Assembly: GCF_002734285.1 (NCBI RefSeq)
Contig: NZ_NSEA01000010.1
Span: forward strand, 1-52,928
Direction: 5' to 3'
Length of the DNA stretch: 52,928 nucleotides
Source of the DNA: Fredinandcohnia onubensis
Lineage (GTDB): Bacteria; Bacillota; Bacilli; Bacillales; Bacillaceae_L
In this document: positions 41,501-52,171 of the stretch, one piece after another
How the letters are laid out: each line of letters starts with the position of its first letter
Position numbering within the stretch: the stretch's first letter is position 1
Position numbers and translations under genes: made by a program
Notes under the pieces: model-generated
The model's input: only the letters and a program-made list of their open reading frames with translations
Database searches by the model: none
What the model was told of the DNA's origin: nothing

Positions 41501-41535
41501 ATGTAAAAGGGACAGAAATTATCTGTCCCCTTTTG

Positions 41536-41536
<1 letters not shown>
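41501..41536 (-). terminator. Hairpin after metS
   Basis: AAAAGGGACAG (41505-41515) with CTGTCCC-CTTTT (41523-41534); the tail is only TTTT on the minus strand. Confidence 0.65.
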
Positions 41537-43527
<1,991 letters not shown>

Positions 43528-43571
43528 TCATCTATTCCTATTATATCTTCAAAATATACCTAAAGCACGAG

Positions 43572-43597
43572 AAAAGCGCAAGCGCCTGTAGCCCCTA
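43572..43597. repeat. Truncated copy of a Bacillaceae intergenic repeat end
   Basis: AAAAGCGCAAGCGCC followed by TGTAGCCCCTA resembles one end of the repeat type at 39135-39249 as I know it from related genomes, but without the rest. It sits just upstream of a possible metS -10 (TATAAT at about 43540-43545). Confidence 0.4.
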
Positions 43598-43671
43598 CTC
43601 CTTGGAGAGAAATAAGAAATGCCAATTTTCCGTATGTACATAGATATGTAAGCAAATCAGGAAGGAAACTA

Positions 43672-43739
43672 TTCGACAAATACTAGATAGAACCTTTTAT
43701 TCGACAAAAATAACATGAATTTTGTAGAATTTTGTCGAA
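43672..43739. promoter_or_regulatory. Cluster of three exact Spo0A boxes
   Basis: TTCGACA at 43672-43678 and 43700-43706 and TGTCGAA at 43733-43739 are exact 0A-box heptamers. All lie 150-220 bp upstream of the abrB promoter and about 190-250 bp upstream of metS. Confidence 0.6.
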
Positions 43740-43887
43740 TCGAATTACCATTTTTCCCTTTATTATAGTACAGTAATTATTCGTAAAACAGTAGATTAAT
43801 TAGGTTGGGGTTTCTTTAAAAGCCCGATGTTATAAGACACACGTACCATTATTATACATATTTTAAAAGAATTGTAGTTAAAAGTGA

Positions 43888-43939
43888 TTGACGTTAAATG
43901 GAAATCTTGATATTATTATCTAGAAATCAATTTGTCGAA
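43888..43939 (+). promoter_or_regulatory. abrB promoter with Spo0A operator
   Basis: TTGACG (43888-43893), 17 bp, TATTAT (43911-43916). The exact Spo0A box TTTGTCGAA (43931-43939) starts about 8 bp downstream of the expected transcription start, where binding would block transcription, as in B. subtilis abrB. Confidence 0.75.
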
Positions 43940-43995
43940 AATTGACGATATAGAGAGATAAATAATAATAATAATATTGAGAGGAGAAAAAAGAA

Positions 43996-44280
43996 ATGAA
44001 ATCTACAGGTATTGTTCGTAAAGTTGATGAATTAGGTCGTGTGGTTATTCCTATCGAGCTTCGTCGTACATTAGACATCGCTGAAAAGGATGCGCTAGAA
44101 ATTTATGTTGACGACGACAGAATTATTTTAAAGAAATACAAGCCAAATATGACTTGTCAAGTAACTGGTGAAATTTCAGATGATAATTTCACACTTGCTA
44201 ATGGCAAGATTGTTCTTAGCCGTGAAGGTGCAGAACAAATCCTTCAAGAGCTTCAAAACAATCTAACAGTTGTAAAATAA
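43996..44280 (+). CDS. abrB: Transition-state regulator AbrB
   Basis: A 94-aa global repressor of post-exponential genes. The swapped-hairpin DNA-binding domain MKSTGIVRKVDELGRVVIPI (1-50) with the recognition arginines, and KKYKPNMTCQVTGE with the conserved Cys, are intact. The C-terminal multimerisation region follows (55-94). GAGAGGAG precedes the ATG. It is the only protein gene on plus; the upstream Spo0A box predicts repression at the onset of sporulation. Confidence 0.97.
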   Translation: MKSTGIVRKVDELGRVVIPIELRRTLDIAEKDALEIYVDDDRIILKKYKPNMTCQVTGEISDDNFTLANGKIVLSREGAEQILQELQNNLTVVK

Positions 44281-44293
44281 TAAATGATAGACG

Positions 44294-44322
44294 AAAAGCT
44301 TCTCGGTTTGAGAAGCTTTTTT
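44294..44322 (+). terminator. Bidirectional terminator between abrB and rsmI
   Basis: AAAAGCTTCTC (44294-44304) with GAGAAGCTTTT (44310-44320), T-run on both strands; abrB and rsmI converge here. Confidence 0.9.
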
Positions 44323-44327
44323 CTATT

Positions 44328-45203
44328 CTATAAGCCATGGTATTCTTGGTAAATTTCTCTCTTCTGCTGATTTCGGTCTTTTGCAACTTGTTTAATTGCT
44401 TCTTTCGTTGTCATTGACCTAGTCTCAACATAATGATTAACATGATGTTCAATCGATAGCTCTTCCCACCAAGCATCTAAAGCCTCTTCATCACCTTGCT
44501 GCGATCCCTCTACAACAAGACAGAACTCACCGCGAACGGTATCCTCCTCTGACCAAGTAAGAATTTCGTCTAAATCACCACGAATAAACTCCTCAAATTT
44601 CTTGGTTAATTCACGAGAAACTGTCACTTTACGATTTCCAAGTATCTCTCTCATAATCTTTAATGTTTCTTTTAAACGATGTGGAGCTTCATAAAAAAGC
44701 AGTGTCGCTTGGATATGTACTAAACTCTCCAGTTGTTTTCGTTTCGTCTTCTTATTACGGTCTAAAAACCCATAAAAATAAAAAGGTTGTGTACTAAGTC
44801 CCGAGGCTATCAATGAGGTTAATGCCGCATTTGCACCTGGCAGAGGAACGACATACATCTTCTCCTGAACAGCTTCTACAACCAGTTCATAGCCCGGATC
44901 GGAAATTGTCGGCATCCCGGCATCACTTACAATTGCCACATCTTTTCCATCACGCAAGAAGGTAAGAATTTTTTCGCCACTCACCTTTTTATTATGTTCA
45001 TGATAACTTATAACCGGTGTTTCAATTTCAAAATGATTGCACAGTTTCCTTGTTTGCCTTGTATCCTCTGCCGCAATAACTGCTGATTCTTTCAACGTTT
45101 TAATCGCCCGAAAAGTCATATCTTCCAAGTTCCCAATCGGAGTCGGAACGAGATATAAAGTTCCATATTCATAATTTGGTTGAAAGCTTTTTTGCTGCCA
45201 CAT
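44328..45203 (-). CDS. rsmI: 16S rRNA (cytidine1402-2'-O)-methyltransferase
   Basis: SAM-dependent tetrapyrrole-methylase-fold enzyme of 291 aa that modifies C1402 in the ribosomal P site. [42 protein letters not shown] and the [13 protein letters not shown] loop are family signatures. The ATG at 45203 (MWQQKSFQ) follows GGGGAG by 4 nt. It overlaps yazA by 35 nt. Confidence 0.95.
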   Translation of the reverse strand: MWQQKSFQPNYEYGTLYLVPTPIGNLEDMTFRAIKTLKESAVIAAEDTRQTRKLCNHFEIETPVISYHEHNKKVSGEKILTFLRDGKDVAIVSDAGMPTISDPGYELVVEAVQEKMYVVPLPGANAALTSLIASGLSTQPFYFYGFLDRNKKTKRKQLESLVHIQATLLFYEAPHRLKETLKIMREILGNRKVTVSRELTKKFEEFIRGDLDEILTWSEEDTVRGEFCLVVEGSQQGDEEALDAWWEELSIEHHVNHYVETRSMTTKEAIKQVAKDRNQQKREIYQEYHGL

Positions 45204-45468
45204 ATCGCTCCCCACTTTCCATAGCAAGCAACCGTTCTTTCTCAGGCCGCTTCAGTCGTTTAAATCTATATTCTGCACGCATTGCTTCTTCCTTAGTATC
45301 AAATTCCTGTGAAAATAAGAGGGTAATGGGACCTCTTCCTCTTGTATACTTGGCCCCTTTACCTTCGTTGTGCTTTTTCAAACGTTCCTCAACATCAGTT
45401 GTATAACCTGCATAGAAGCTTCCATCCTTACACTCTAAGACATAGAAATAATGATTATTCGTCCCCAT
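45169..45468 (-). CDS. yazA: GIY-YIG domain protein YazA
   Basis: A 99-aa protein consisting of one GIY-YIG nuclease-like domain of the UPF0213 type: [20 protein letters not shown] carries the two tyrosines, and [19 protein letters not shown] the Arg/Glu region. Nuclease activity is not proven for this short type. It overlaps yabB by 14 nt and rsmI by 35 nt, so all three are translationally linked. Confidence 0.92.
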   Translation of the reverse strand: MGTNNHYFYVLECKDGSFYAGYTTDVEERLKKHNEGKGAKYTRGRGPITLLFSQEFDTKEEAMRAEYRFKRLKRPEKERLLAMESGERYVAAKKLSTKL

Positions 45469-46198
45469 AGAGAATCTTCCTTATCTCTTTGGTATACTCA
45501 TTCTGCTCATTGTATATATAGAGAGGCGGTAAAATTTTCAGGTCTGCATTTCCGAACTTAATCCCTTCAACCAAGATGGTATTCGCTTCTTTACCAAGTC
45601 TTGGATGGACAAATTGCAAACGCTTTGGTTCTATTCGATATTGTCTCATTAAGGTTAGTATATCCATTAATCGGCCTGGTCGATGGACGAACGCAACCTT
45701 GCCTCCTTGCTTAACCAATTGGCTACTAACACGAACGACATCCTCTAATGTGCAATAAATTTCATGGCGAGCAATCCTAATATATTCATTTTGATTCATT
45801 TCATCGGCCTTTGGTGTTGGAAAATATGGCGGGTTGCAGGTTACCACATCGAACTTTCCTCGACCTAGCTGATCAGGCATGTCCTTAATATCACCATGAA
45901 TAACCGAAAGTTGAGTAGAAAGCTCATTGTATTCAATATTTCTTTTGGCCATGTCATAAATACGCTCTTGAATTTCAACACCTGTAATTTCTGCTTTTGA
46001 CCTTCTACTTAATAGCAGTGGAATAACTCCATTACCTGTACATAAATCAATGATTTTTCCTTTTTGAATTGGCACATACACAAATCGCGCCAGCAGTACC
46101 GTATCCAATGAAAAAGCAAATACAGAAGGGCTTTGGATGATTCTCAAGTTTTCCGCTAATAAATGATCTAATCTTTCATCATCATATAATTGAACCAT
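45455..46198 (-). CDS. yabB: tRNA1(Val) adenine-N6-methyltransferase-like protein YabB
   Basis: A 247-aa SAM methyltransferase. The SAM motif [18 protein letters not shown] is at about 48-65, and the adenine-N6 catalytic motif CNPPYFP near residue 120. It resembles E. coli TrmN6 (YfiC). The exact target is inferred from the family. It is the first gene of the yabB-yazA-rsmI RNA-modification row. Confidence 0.9.
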   Translation of the reverse strand: MVQLYDDERLDHLLAENLRIIQSPSVFAFSLDTVLLARFVYVPIQKGKIIDLCTGNGVIPLLLSRRSKAEITGVEIQERIYDMAKRNIEYNELSTQLSVIHGDIKDMPDQLGRGKFDVVTCNPPYFPTPKADEMNQNEYIRIARHEIYCTLEDVVRVSSQLVKQGGKVAFVHRPGRLMDILTLMRQYRIEPKRLQFVHPRLGKEANTILVEGIKFGNADLKILPPLYIYNEQNEYTKEIRKILYGDE

Positions 46199-46259
46199 TG
46201 CATTCTGTTTCCTTCCCTATGATTATCTATATCATATTATAAACGTATTGTTTAGAAAT

Positions 46260-46290
46260 GAAAAAGCCCTCTCCTATTAGGAAAGGACCT
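46260..46290 (-). terminator. Terminator after yabA
   Basis: Minus-strand stem GGTCCTTTCC with GGAGAGGGCT (three G-T pairs) and five T. Confidence 0.7.
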
Positions 46291-46651
46291 ACTTCTTATT
46301 TAAAAAAGAGAGACAAAATAAACAGTCACCCTCAGTACGGACACTTCCATAATGAACATTACAAATATGGAAACCCTCCTGATAGAGTCTTGCTAAGTTA
46401 TCATATCCCTCACCAATATCAACTTGCTTTGCTTCTTGTAAAGCCTTATCAGCTTTTTCTTCTTTTTTCTTTGAAATGGATTGATCAAGTCGACGACGTA
46501 AAAGGTCATTCTCCATTTTCAAATTATGATTCTCTTCAAGTAATTGCCCAAGATGTTCTTTCAATTCTCCTAGTTGAGTATACAGATTGCCAATTTGCTT
46601 CTCCATACTACTAACAGATTCAAAAATATCTTTTTTGTCCACGCATTCCAC
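46289..46651 (-). CDS. yabA: Replication initiation control protein YabA
   Basis: A 120-aa negative regulator of DnaA that also binds the DnaN clamp. The N-terminal 60 residues are a leucine-zipper coiled coil ([20 protein letters not shown] and onward). The C-terminal domain has the zinc ligands HICNVHYG and GDCLFCLSF (His and Cys). A linker rich in Lys, Glu and Ala joins them. It is 4 nt after ricT and ends at a terminator. Confidence 0.95.
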   Translation of the reverse strand: MECVDKKDIFESVSSMEKQIGNLYTQLGELKEHLGQLLEENHNLKMENDLLRRRLDQSISKKKEEKADKALQEAKQVDIGEGYDNLARLYQEGFHICNVHYGSVRTEGDCLFCLSFLNKK

Positions 46652-46655
46652 CTCG

Positions 46656-47483
46656 TTATTCTGTGGCTTGAATCGAAATCGCTCCTTCTTTCAGTAGTTC
46701 CTCCCACGTATATTCAACTACACGTTCACGACCTACTAATTCTAGCTGTAATACTCGTTCTAAAATATTGAGCCCGACAACCTTCGCTTTTCCACTAGTT
46801 GTTTCAATCATTTCGCCAAGGTCTGGAAGCTGTTCTTTTGCACTTTCATACTCATCGTTCTCGTATTTTAGACAGCACATTAATCGGCCGCATAAACCTG
46901 ATATTTTAGTAGGGTTCAGTGACAGATTTTGATCTTTTGCCATTTTGATTGAAACAGGCTCAAAATCCCCCAAGAAGGTCGAGCAACAAAGCATTCTTCC
47001 ACATGGACCAATTCCACCAAGCATCTTGGCTTCATCACGTACCCCTATTTGCCTTAATTCGATTCTCGTACGGAAGATTGCCGCTAAATCTTTCACTAAC
47101 TCTCGGAAATCAACTCGTCCATCTGCTGTAAAATAGAAGATCACTTTATTTCTATCAAACGTATATTCAACATCAACAAGCTTCATATCAAGACTGTGTT
47201 CAACTACCTTTCCTTGACACACATTATACGCCTCTGTAGCAGCTTGCTTATTTTCCTCTACAATTAATTTATCCTTAGAATCCGCAATACGGATGACCTT
47301 TTTTAACGGAAGTACGATGTCATTTTCATCGACTTGTTTTTTATTTATGACAACCTTGCCAAACTCAATTCCTCTGACCGTTTCTACAATGACATATTCA
47401 CCGTCAGGAATTGTAAAACCGTTTGGGTCAAAGTAATATATTTTTCCCGCTTTTTTAAAGCGTACACCAACTACATCATACAA
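46656..47483 (-). CDS. ricT: RicT (YaaT), PSP1-domain RNA-processing and phosphorelay factor
   Basis: A 275-aa subunit of the RicA-RicF-RicT complex, which carries Fe-S clusters, speeds Spo0A phosphorylation and is needed for RNase Y processing of many mRNAs. The PSP1 domain (about 60-150) is followed by the Cys-rich [14 protein letters not shown] and [13 protein letters not shown], which fit the cluster ligands. It overlaps holB by 8 nt. Confidence 0.93.
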   Translation of the reverse strand: MYDVVGVRFKKAGKIYYFDPNGFTIPDGEYVIVETVRGIEFGKVVINKKQVDENDIVLPLKKVIRIADSKDKLIVEENKQAATEAYNVCQGKVVEHSLDMKLVDVEYTFDRNKVIFYFTADGRVDFRELVKDLAAIFRTRIELRQIGVRDEAKMLGGIGPCGRMLCCSTFLGDFEPVSIKMAKDQNLSLNPTKISGLCGRLMCCLKYENDEYESAKEQLPDLGEMIETTSGKAKVVGLNILERVLQLELVGRERVVEYTWEELLKEGAISIQATE

Positions 47484-48483
47484 GCTTATATCCCTCCTGT
47501 AACTTTATTACCAATTGCTCCATTAATAAATGTGGGTTCATGTTGGTGTATAGACGACGCTTCGCCTCTAAAACCGTTGCTATCTGATCACTTACACGTC
47601 TAGTAGACGTCTTGAGTGCATATTGTTTAAAGCTAGTAATCTGGTCATGAAAGATAAGTTTCTCTTCATCACCCAGCTGTATATATAATAAATCTTTATA
47701 AATAAGCAATAATATATCTAAACCAAAGCTAAGCTGCTCTTTCTCTTTAAAATGAGGTAACCATTGGTCCTGCAAAAAAAAGAAAGCGTGAGTTGGCCTT
47801 GTATTGATTACTTCATATAATTGTAACACTATTGAACGGGACTGTCCAAACCAAGCATCCGTGCTTAACTCACGTGCCTCTTCCAAATTATTCGTTGTAT
47901 GAGCAACAAGGGAAGCCATTGTAGGAGAGATCCCTTCATCAATGAGTCGCTCAGAAATCACCCTTGGAGCAAGAGGCCGAAATGATAAAATTTGGCATCT
48001 AGACAGAATCGTATTCAAAATCCGATGGATCTGCTCGGTTAGCAAGATGGCCACTGTTTGGCTTGTTGGCTCTTCAAGGAATTTCAGCAAACTATTTGCA
48101 GCATTTGTTGTCATTTTATCAGCATGATTAATTACATAAACTTTACGGTTAGATTCCACGCCCGTTTTTGAAAACTCCTCTTGCAACGCTTGAATTTGCC
48201 ATTTTTTAATCGATAGACCATCTGGCTCGATTACATGAACATCAGGATGATTGCCCGATGAAATTCTGCGGCAATTCGTACATTCATTACAAGGTTTGTA
48301 CTCAACAGGATGCTGACAGAAAAGACTTTTTGCCAAAAGAAAGCCGACTTCCTTTTTACCTGTACCTCGGCTCCCCTCAAATAAATAAGCATGGGCCACT
48401 CTGTTCTTCTTGAGACTATTTTCAACCATCTTTAAGACCAGTGGCTGATATTCCTGAAGTTGTTCCCATGTTTTTTCCACCAT
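47476..48483 (-). CDS. holB: DNA polymerase III delta prime subunit
   Basis: A 335-aa clamp-loader subunit. FEGSRGTGKKEVGFLLAKSL is the P-loop region, CQHPVEYKPCNECTNCRRI the zinc module (about 50-68), LLKFLEEPTSQTVAIL the sensor region and LSRCQ the SRC arginine finger. The C-terminal helical domain packs the pentamer. It is 15 nt after yaaR. Confidence 0.95.
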   Translation of the reverse strand: MVEKTWEQLQEYQPLVLKMVENSLKKNRVAHAYLFEGSRGTGKKEVGFLLAKSLFCQHPVEYKPCNECTNCRRISSGNHPDVHVIEPDGLSIKKWQIQALQEEFSKTGVESNRKVYVINHADKMTTNAANSLLKFLEEPTSQTVAILLTEQIHRILNTILSRCQILSFRPLAPRVISERLIDEGISPTMASLVAHTTNNLEEARELSTDAWFGQSRSIVLQLYEVINTRPTHAFFFLQDQWLPHFKEKEQLSFGLDILLLIYKDLLYIQLGDEEKLIFHDQITSFKQYALKTSTRRVSDQIATVLEAKRRLYTNMNPHLLMEQLVIKLQEGYKLV

Positions 48484-48498
48484 ACATCACTCTTTCAA

Positions 48499-48939
48499 TC
48501 ACGTATACAAGTTGATTAATAATCCCTTTATAAATCCAACTTTTCCAAGAATATCGATTGACCCTTTTTCCTGGTCAATCATTTGTTCGGTTAAATCTAA
48601 TAGTTCCTTATCGATTTCCTCAACAAGTTTATGCGTTCTCCCTTGTCCATTAAAATTCCAACTATGGGACTGCTTTATATCCATTCCGTATTCAACAGCC
48701 TCATGGATAAAACGCTTTACAAGAGATTTATAGGAAGCCAAATCCTGAAAGGTTTGGGAGCGAGAGAGTCGTTCCCCCGCCATATCAATTTGAGAAAGCA
48801 GCTTCGTCAATTGCTCCATTTGAAGTTTATTTTCTTCCTGATGGATAAATTTACTAAAGTTCACATTTCCCGAAACCTTATTGGATTGGTTAGGTTGATT
48901 CTTATCTATGCTTACGCGAAAATCCTGGTTTATTTTCAT
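48499..48939 (-). CDS. yaaR: YaaR, DUF327 protein
   Basis: A 146-aa, mostly helical protein with a C-terminal DUF327 domain: LASYKSLVKRFIHEAVEYGM and SHSWNFNGQGRTHKLVEEID are the recognisable blocks. Function is unknown. It sits between darA and holB as in B. subtilis. AGAGGTG is the only ribosome binding site seen, about 13 nt from the ATG, which is long. The gene starts 22 nt from copy B of the intergenic repeat. Confidence 0.88.
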   Translation of the reverse strand: MKINQDFRVSIDKNQPNQSNKVSGNVNFSKFIHQEENKLQMEQLTKLLSQIDMAGERLSRSQTFQDLASYKSLVKRFIHEAVEYGMDIKQSHSWNFNGQGRTHKLVEEIDKELLDLTEQMIDQEKGSIDILGKVGFIKGLLINLYT

Positions 48940-48961
48940 GAACGAATAGTCACACCTCTTA

Positions 48962-49484
<523 letters not shown>

Positions 49485-49599
49485 TTAGCCTCCCTTTATT
49501 TTATCACTTTTACGTGTTCCTTCATATTACGAAATTTGGTAACTATTTGTGCGAATATCCATGCTGTCTTTATTCTATAACAAGTATAGCCAGAACGAA

Positions 49600-49633
49600 A
49601 ATAAAAACCTCAAAAATCATCAGACTTTTGAGG
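49600..49633 (-). terminator. Terminator after tmk
   Basis: CCTCAAAA (49608-49615) with TTTTGAGG (49626-49633) and a T-rich tail on the minus strand. Confidence 0.8.
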
Positions 49634-49645
49634 CAATTCATAGGA

Positions 49646-50278
49646 TTACTTGTTATTCAAATGCGTTTCAATAATTTCAAATGCTTCCTTTGCCACAACA
49701 TCAAGCGAATTCTCAGCATTTATGGTATGAAAGCGATCCTTAAAACGATCTGCAACCTTTAAATAACCATCATAAACCTTTTGGTGGAAGGAAAGATTCT
49801 CGAGATCAAGTCGATTAACTTCCCTTTCGTCATTCTTTCCAATTCTTGTTAACCCTTTTTCAGGCTTAATATCAAAGAAAAGAGTTAATGACGGCATTAA
49901 TCCATTAATAGCAAATTCATTAATAGATAGAACTTCATCGATTCCAAGTCCGCGTGCATACCCTTGATATGCTAGTGAACTATCAACAAAGCGATCACAT
50001 AAAACAATTTTTCCTTGTTCTAATGCGGGAATGACTTTCTCCACTAAATGTTGACGACGCGAAGCTGCATATAAAAGTGCCTCTGTACGCCCATCCATTT
50101 GTGTATTATTTTTATCTAAAATAACGGAACGAATTTGCTCTGCTATATCAATTCCACCCGGTTCTCTGGTAGAAATGACATCATACCCTTTTCGAGTAAA
50201 CTCCTCCTGAAGGATTCCTAAAACAGTTGTTTTACCTGCACCCTCAGGACCTTCAAACGTAATAAAATAACCAGCCAC
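49646..50278 (-). CDS. tmk: Thymidylate kinase
   Basis: Phosphorylates dTMP to dTDP. It has 210 aa with Walker [18 protein letters not shown], the [14 protein letters not shown] substrate loop and [20 protein letters not shown]. It is 15 nt downstream of yaaO and ends at a terminator before darA. Confidence 0.96.
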   Translation of the reverse strand: MAGYFITFEGPEGAGKTTVLGILQEEFTRKGYDVISTREPGGIDIAEQIRSVILDKNNTQMDGRTEALLYAASRRQHLVEKVIPALEQGKIVLCDRFVDSSLAYQGYARGLGIDEVLSINEFAINGLMPSLTLFFDIKPEKGLTRIGKNDEREVNRLDLENLSFHQKVYDGYLKVADRFKDRFHTINAENSLDVVAKEAFEIIETHLNNK

Positions 50279-50293
50279 TTCTATTCAAGCCCC

Positions 50294-51727
50294 TTACATA
50301 TCTAATATCTTTATATATTTCTCTTTCATATCTCCACCTTGGAAATGTGAACCAACCTCAATATAGGTATTTAGGATTTCAATGTGTCGTTGAGTGACAC
50401 GTTCTCCTTCCATTAAGACAGGTATTCCAGGCGGATACGGTATAATCATTTCTCCGGAAATGTTTCCTAGTGCATCTTGAAAGGAAACAACCTTTTTATT
50501 GTACCCTTTAATTTCATTATAGCAAAGGGCAAGGGTAGAAATTGTCTCCGTTTCATGATGCAAATCAATAAAATTCTTTTTAATTTGTGTATATGTCCGT
50601 ACAGCATTTCTTATTTTTAAGAAGGCCCCATCGGCGTCAAATGCCTCTGATAAAGGCAACACAAGCAAGACATTGTTTGGATCAGCCATTTCCGAAAAAA
50701 GTCCTTCTATTTCAAAAGCACTTTGGAGTTGATATCCATTAAGCTCACATTGAGATTGCACTGTTAGCTTTAACAGATCTGTTTCGATATCTGGATTGGC
50801 TGAAGTAATGACTTTTATTTGTGGAATCTCCTCTAGCTTTTGGCTAAATTCTTTGATTTTTATTATGTTCGTATTCGAACCATCCTTTTTTTGCGCTGCA
50901 AGGTAATGCCTCGCAAGGTCCAATGATGCCATAATTGGATAAGACGGACTGCTAGACTGCAATATTTGAAGATATGTTTCTACCTCTTCATGATTAATGA
51001 CCTCACTATTCACGTGTAGGAAAGAGCCCATTGTCATAGCCGGAAGAGTCTTGTGTGCCGAATGCACCACGATGTCAGCCCCTAAAGAGATTGCTGATGA
51101 AGGAAACCCTTCTAACAAGAAATGAGCACCATGTGCTTCATCAATCAGAACTACCGCCCCTTTTTCATGGGCAAAACAAATAATCTGGGATAGTTCAGTT
51201 TGATTCACCATTCCATAATAATTAGGACTGGTTAAAATAACAGCTTTTATATTCGGAAACTTTCCAAATGCCTCTTTTACCGTATTAAAGGAAATAAATG
51301 AGGCTACTTGAACTACATCATCATATGTAGGATGAGCAAAAACAGGCTTAACTCCTGCCATCTTTAAGCCGTTCAAAATGGACTTATGTGAATTTCTCTG
51401 AACTAATACGGTATCCTTAGGTGAACATGCTGCAAGTATCATTGCTAAATTTCCTACGGTAGAACCATTCACTAAAAGATAACTTTTCTTCACTCCATAT
51501 AAATCAGCTAATAATGCTTCACTTTCTAAAATAGCACCTTCTGGATGATGTAGGTCATCCAGCCCTGTTAGTTCAGTTGCATCAATTTCTAACACTTTAT
51601 GAAAATAGGAATATCCCTTATTCGAAAATACTTGTCCATATTTATGCCCTGGAACATGCATCGATTGAGGCTTCCTTCTCGCATGGCGGTCTAGTGCATC
51701 AAACAATGGAGTTTGTTGTTGATTCAT
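50294..51727 (-). CDS. yaaO: YaaO, Orn/Lys/Arg decarboxylase-family PLP protein
   Basis: A 477-aa fold-type I PLP enzyme, likely a basic amino-acid decarboxylase; the substrate (Lys, Arg or Orn) cannot be read from sequence. MHVPGHKYG at the N-terminus, LLVNGSTVGNLAMI, the Asp in VLIDEAHGAHF and the PLP lysine in HSAHKTLPAMTMGSFLH are visible. The C-terminal domain has IPYPPGIPVLMEGE. In B. subtilis yaaN and xpaC lie upstream; here csfB is next instead. Confidence 0.92.
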   Translation of the reverse strand: MNQQQTPLFDALDRHARRKPQSMHVPGHKYGQVFSNKGYSYFHKVLEIDATELTGLDDLHHPEGAILESEALLADLYGVKKSYLLVNGSTVGNLAMILAACSPKDTVLVQRNSHKSILNGLKMAGVKPVFAHPTYDDVVQVASFISFNTVKEAFGKFPNIKAVILTSPNYYGMVNQTELSQIICFAHEKGAVVLIDEAHGAHFLLEGFPSSAISLGADIVVHSAHKTLPAMTMGSFLHVNSEVINHEEVETYLQILQSSSPSYPIMASLDLARHYLAAQKKDGSNTNIIKIKEFSQKLEEIPQIKVITSANPDIETDLLKLTVQSQCELNGYQLQSAFEIEGLFSEMADPNNVLLVLPLSEAFDADGAFLKIRNAVRTYTQIKKNFIDLHHETETISTLALCYNEIKGYNKKVVSFQDALGNISGEMIIPYPPGIPVLMEGERVTQRHIEILNTYIEVGSHFQGGDMKEKYIKILDM

Positions 51728-51766
51728 AATTATAGAGACCTTTCTTATGTAATTTACTTATTATAA

Positions 51767-51796
51767 AACAAAAAAGGGACCTATACCACTAGGTCC
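51767..51796 (-). terminator. Terminator after csfB
   Basis: GGACCTA (51777-51783) with TAGGTCC (51790-51796) and six T on the minus strand, in the csfB-yaaO gap. Confidence 0.8.
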
Positions 51797-51916
51797 GAAG
51801 CAAGAACTTGGGATTGCACCTAACGCAAAAGCCAATTCCAAGTTATATGTTGTCATTAAATGTACCTAGCAAATTAGCGCTCACCTGTTTTTACAAGCTT
51901 GCAAGACACATTAAAA

Positions 51917-52120
51917 CTATGAATATATCTCAGGTGTCGAAACTTTTTTAAGCCGGTCTAAGTAAAATTGATACTTTGGATCATTTGTTTCCGTACGAAT
52001 AATGTCTTGCTCACAATCCAAACAAATGAATCTTGTATAAAGGTGTATGCCTCTCTCTTTCTCTTGCTCACATATAATACACGTTTCCCCATAATGCTTC
52101 CTATTCGCGAGTGTACTCAC
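51917..52120 (-). CDS. csfB: Anti-sigma-G factor CsfB (Gin)
   Basis: A 67-aa zinc protein that binds sigma-G (and sigma-E) and prevents early activity. CIICEQEKERG and FICLDCEQD supply the four cysteines, and the end STPEIYS matches the family. The frame is open to 52159, but those codons overlap a sigma-F promoter. The GTG at 52120 is 8 nt after GGAGG and gives a length near the 64 aa of B. subtilis. Confidence 0.92.
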   Translation of the reverse strand: MSTLANRKHYGETCIICEQEKERGIHLYTRFICLDCEQDIIRTETNDPKYQFYLDRLKKVSTPEIYS

Positions 52121-52141
52121 TGCCTCCACCTCCATATTTCC

Positions 52142-52171
52142 TATTTTGTCCGGATCCACTAAAATGTATAC
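52142..52171 (-). promoter_or_regulatory. sigma-F promoter of csfB
   Basis: GTATA (52167-52171), 15 bp, GGACAAAATA (52142-52151), a full match to the sigma-F pattern GYATA-N15-GGNNANANTR. csfB is sigma-F dependent in B. subtilis. Confidence 0.8.
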
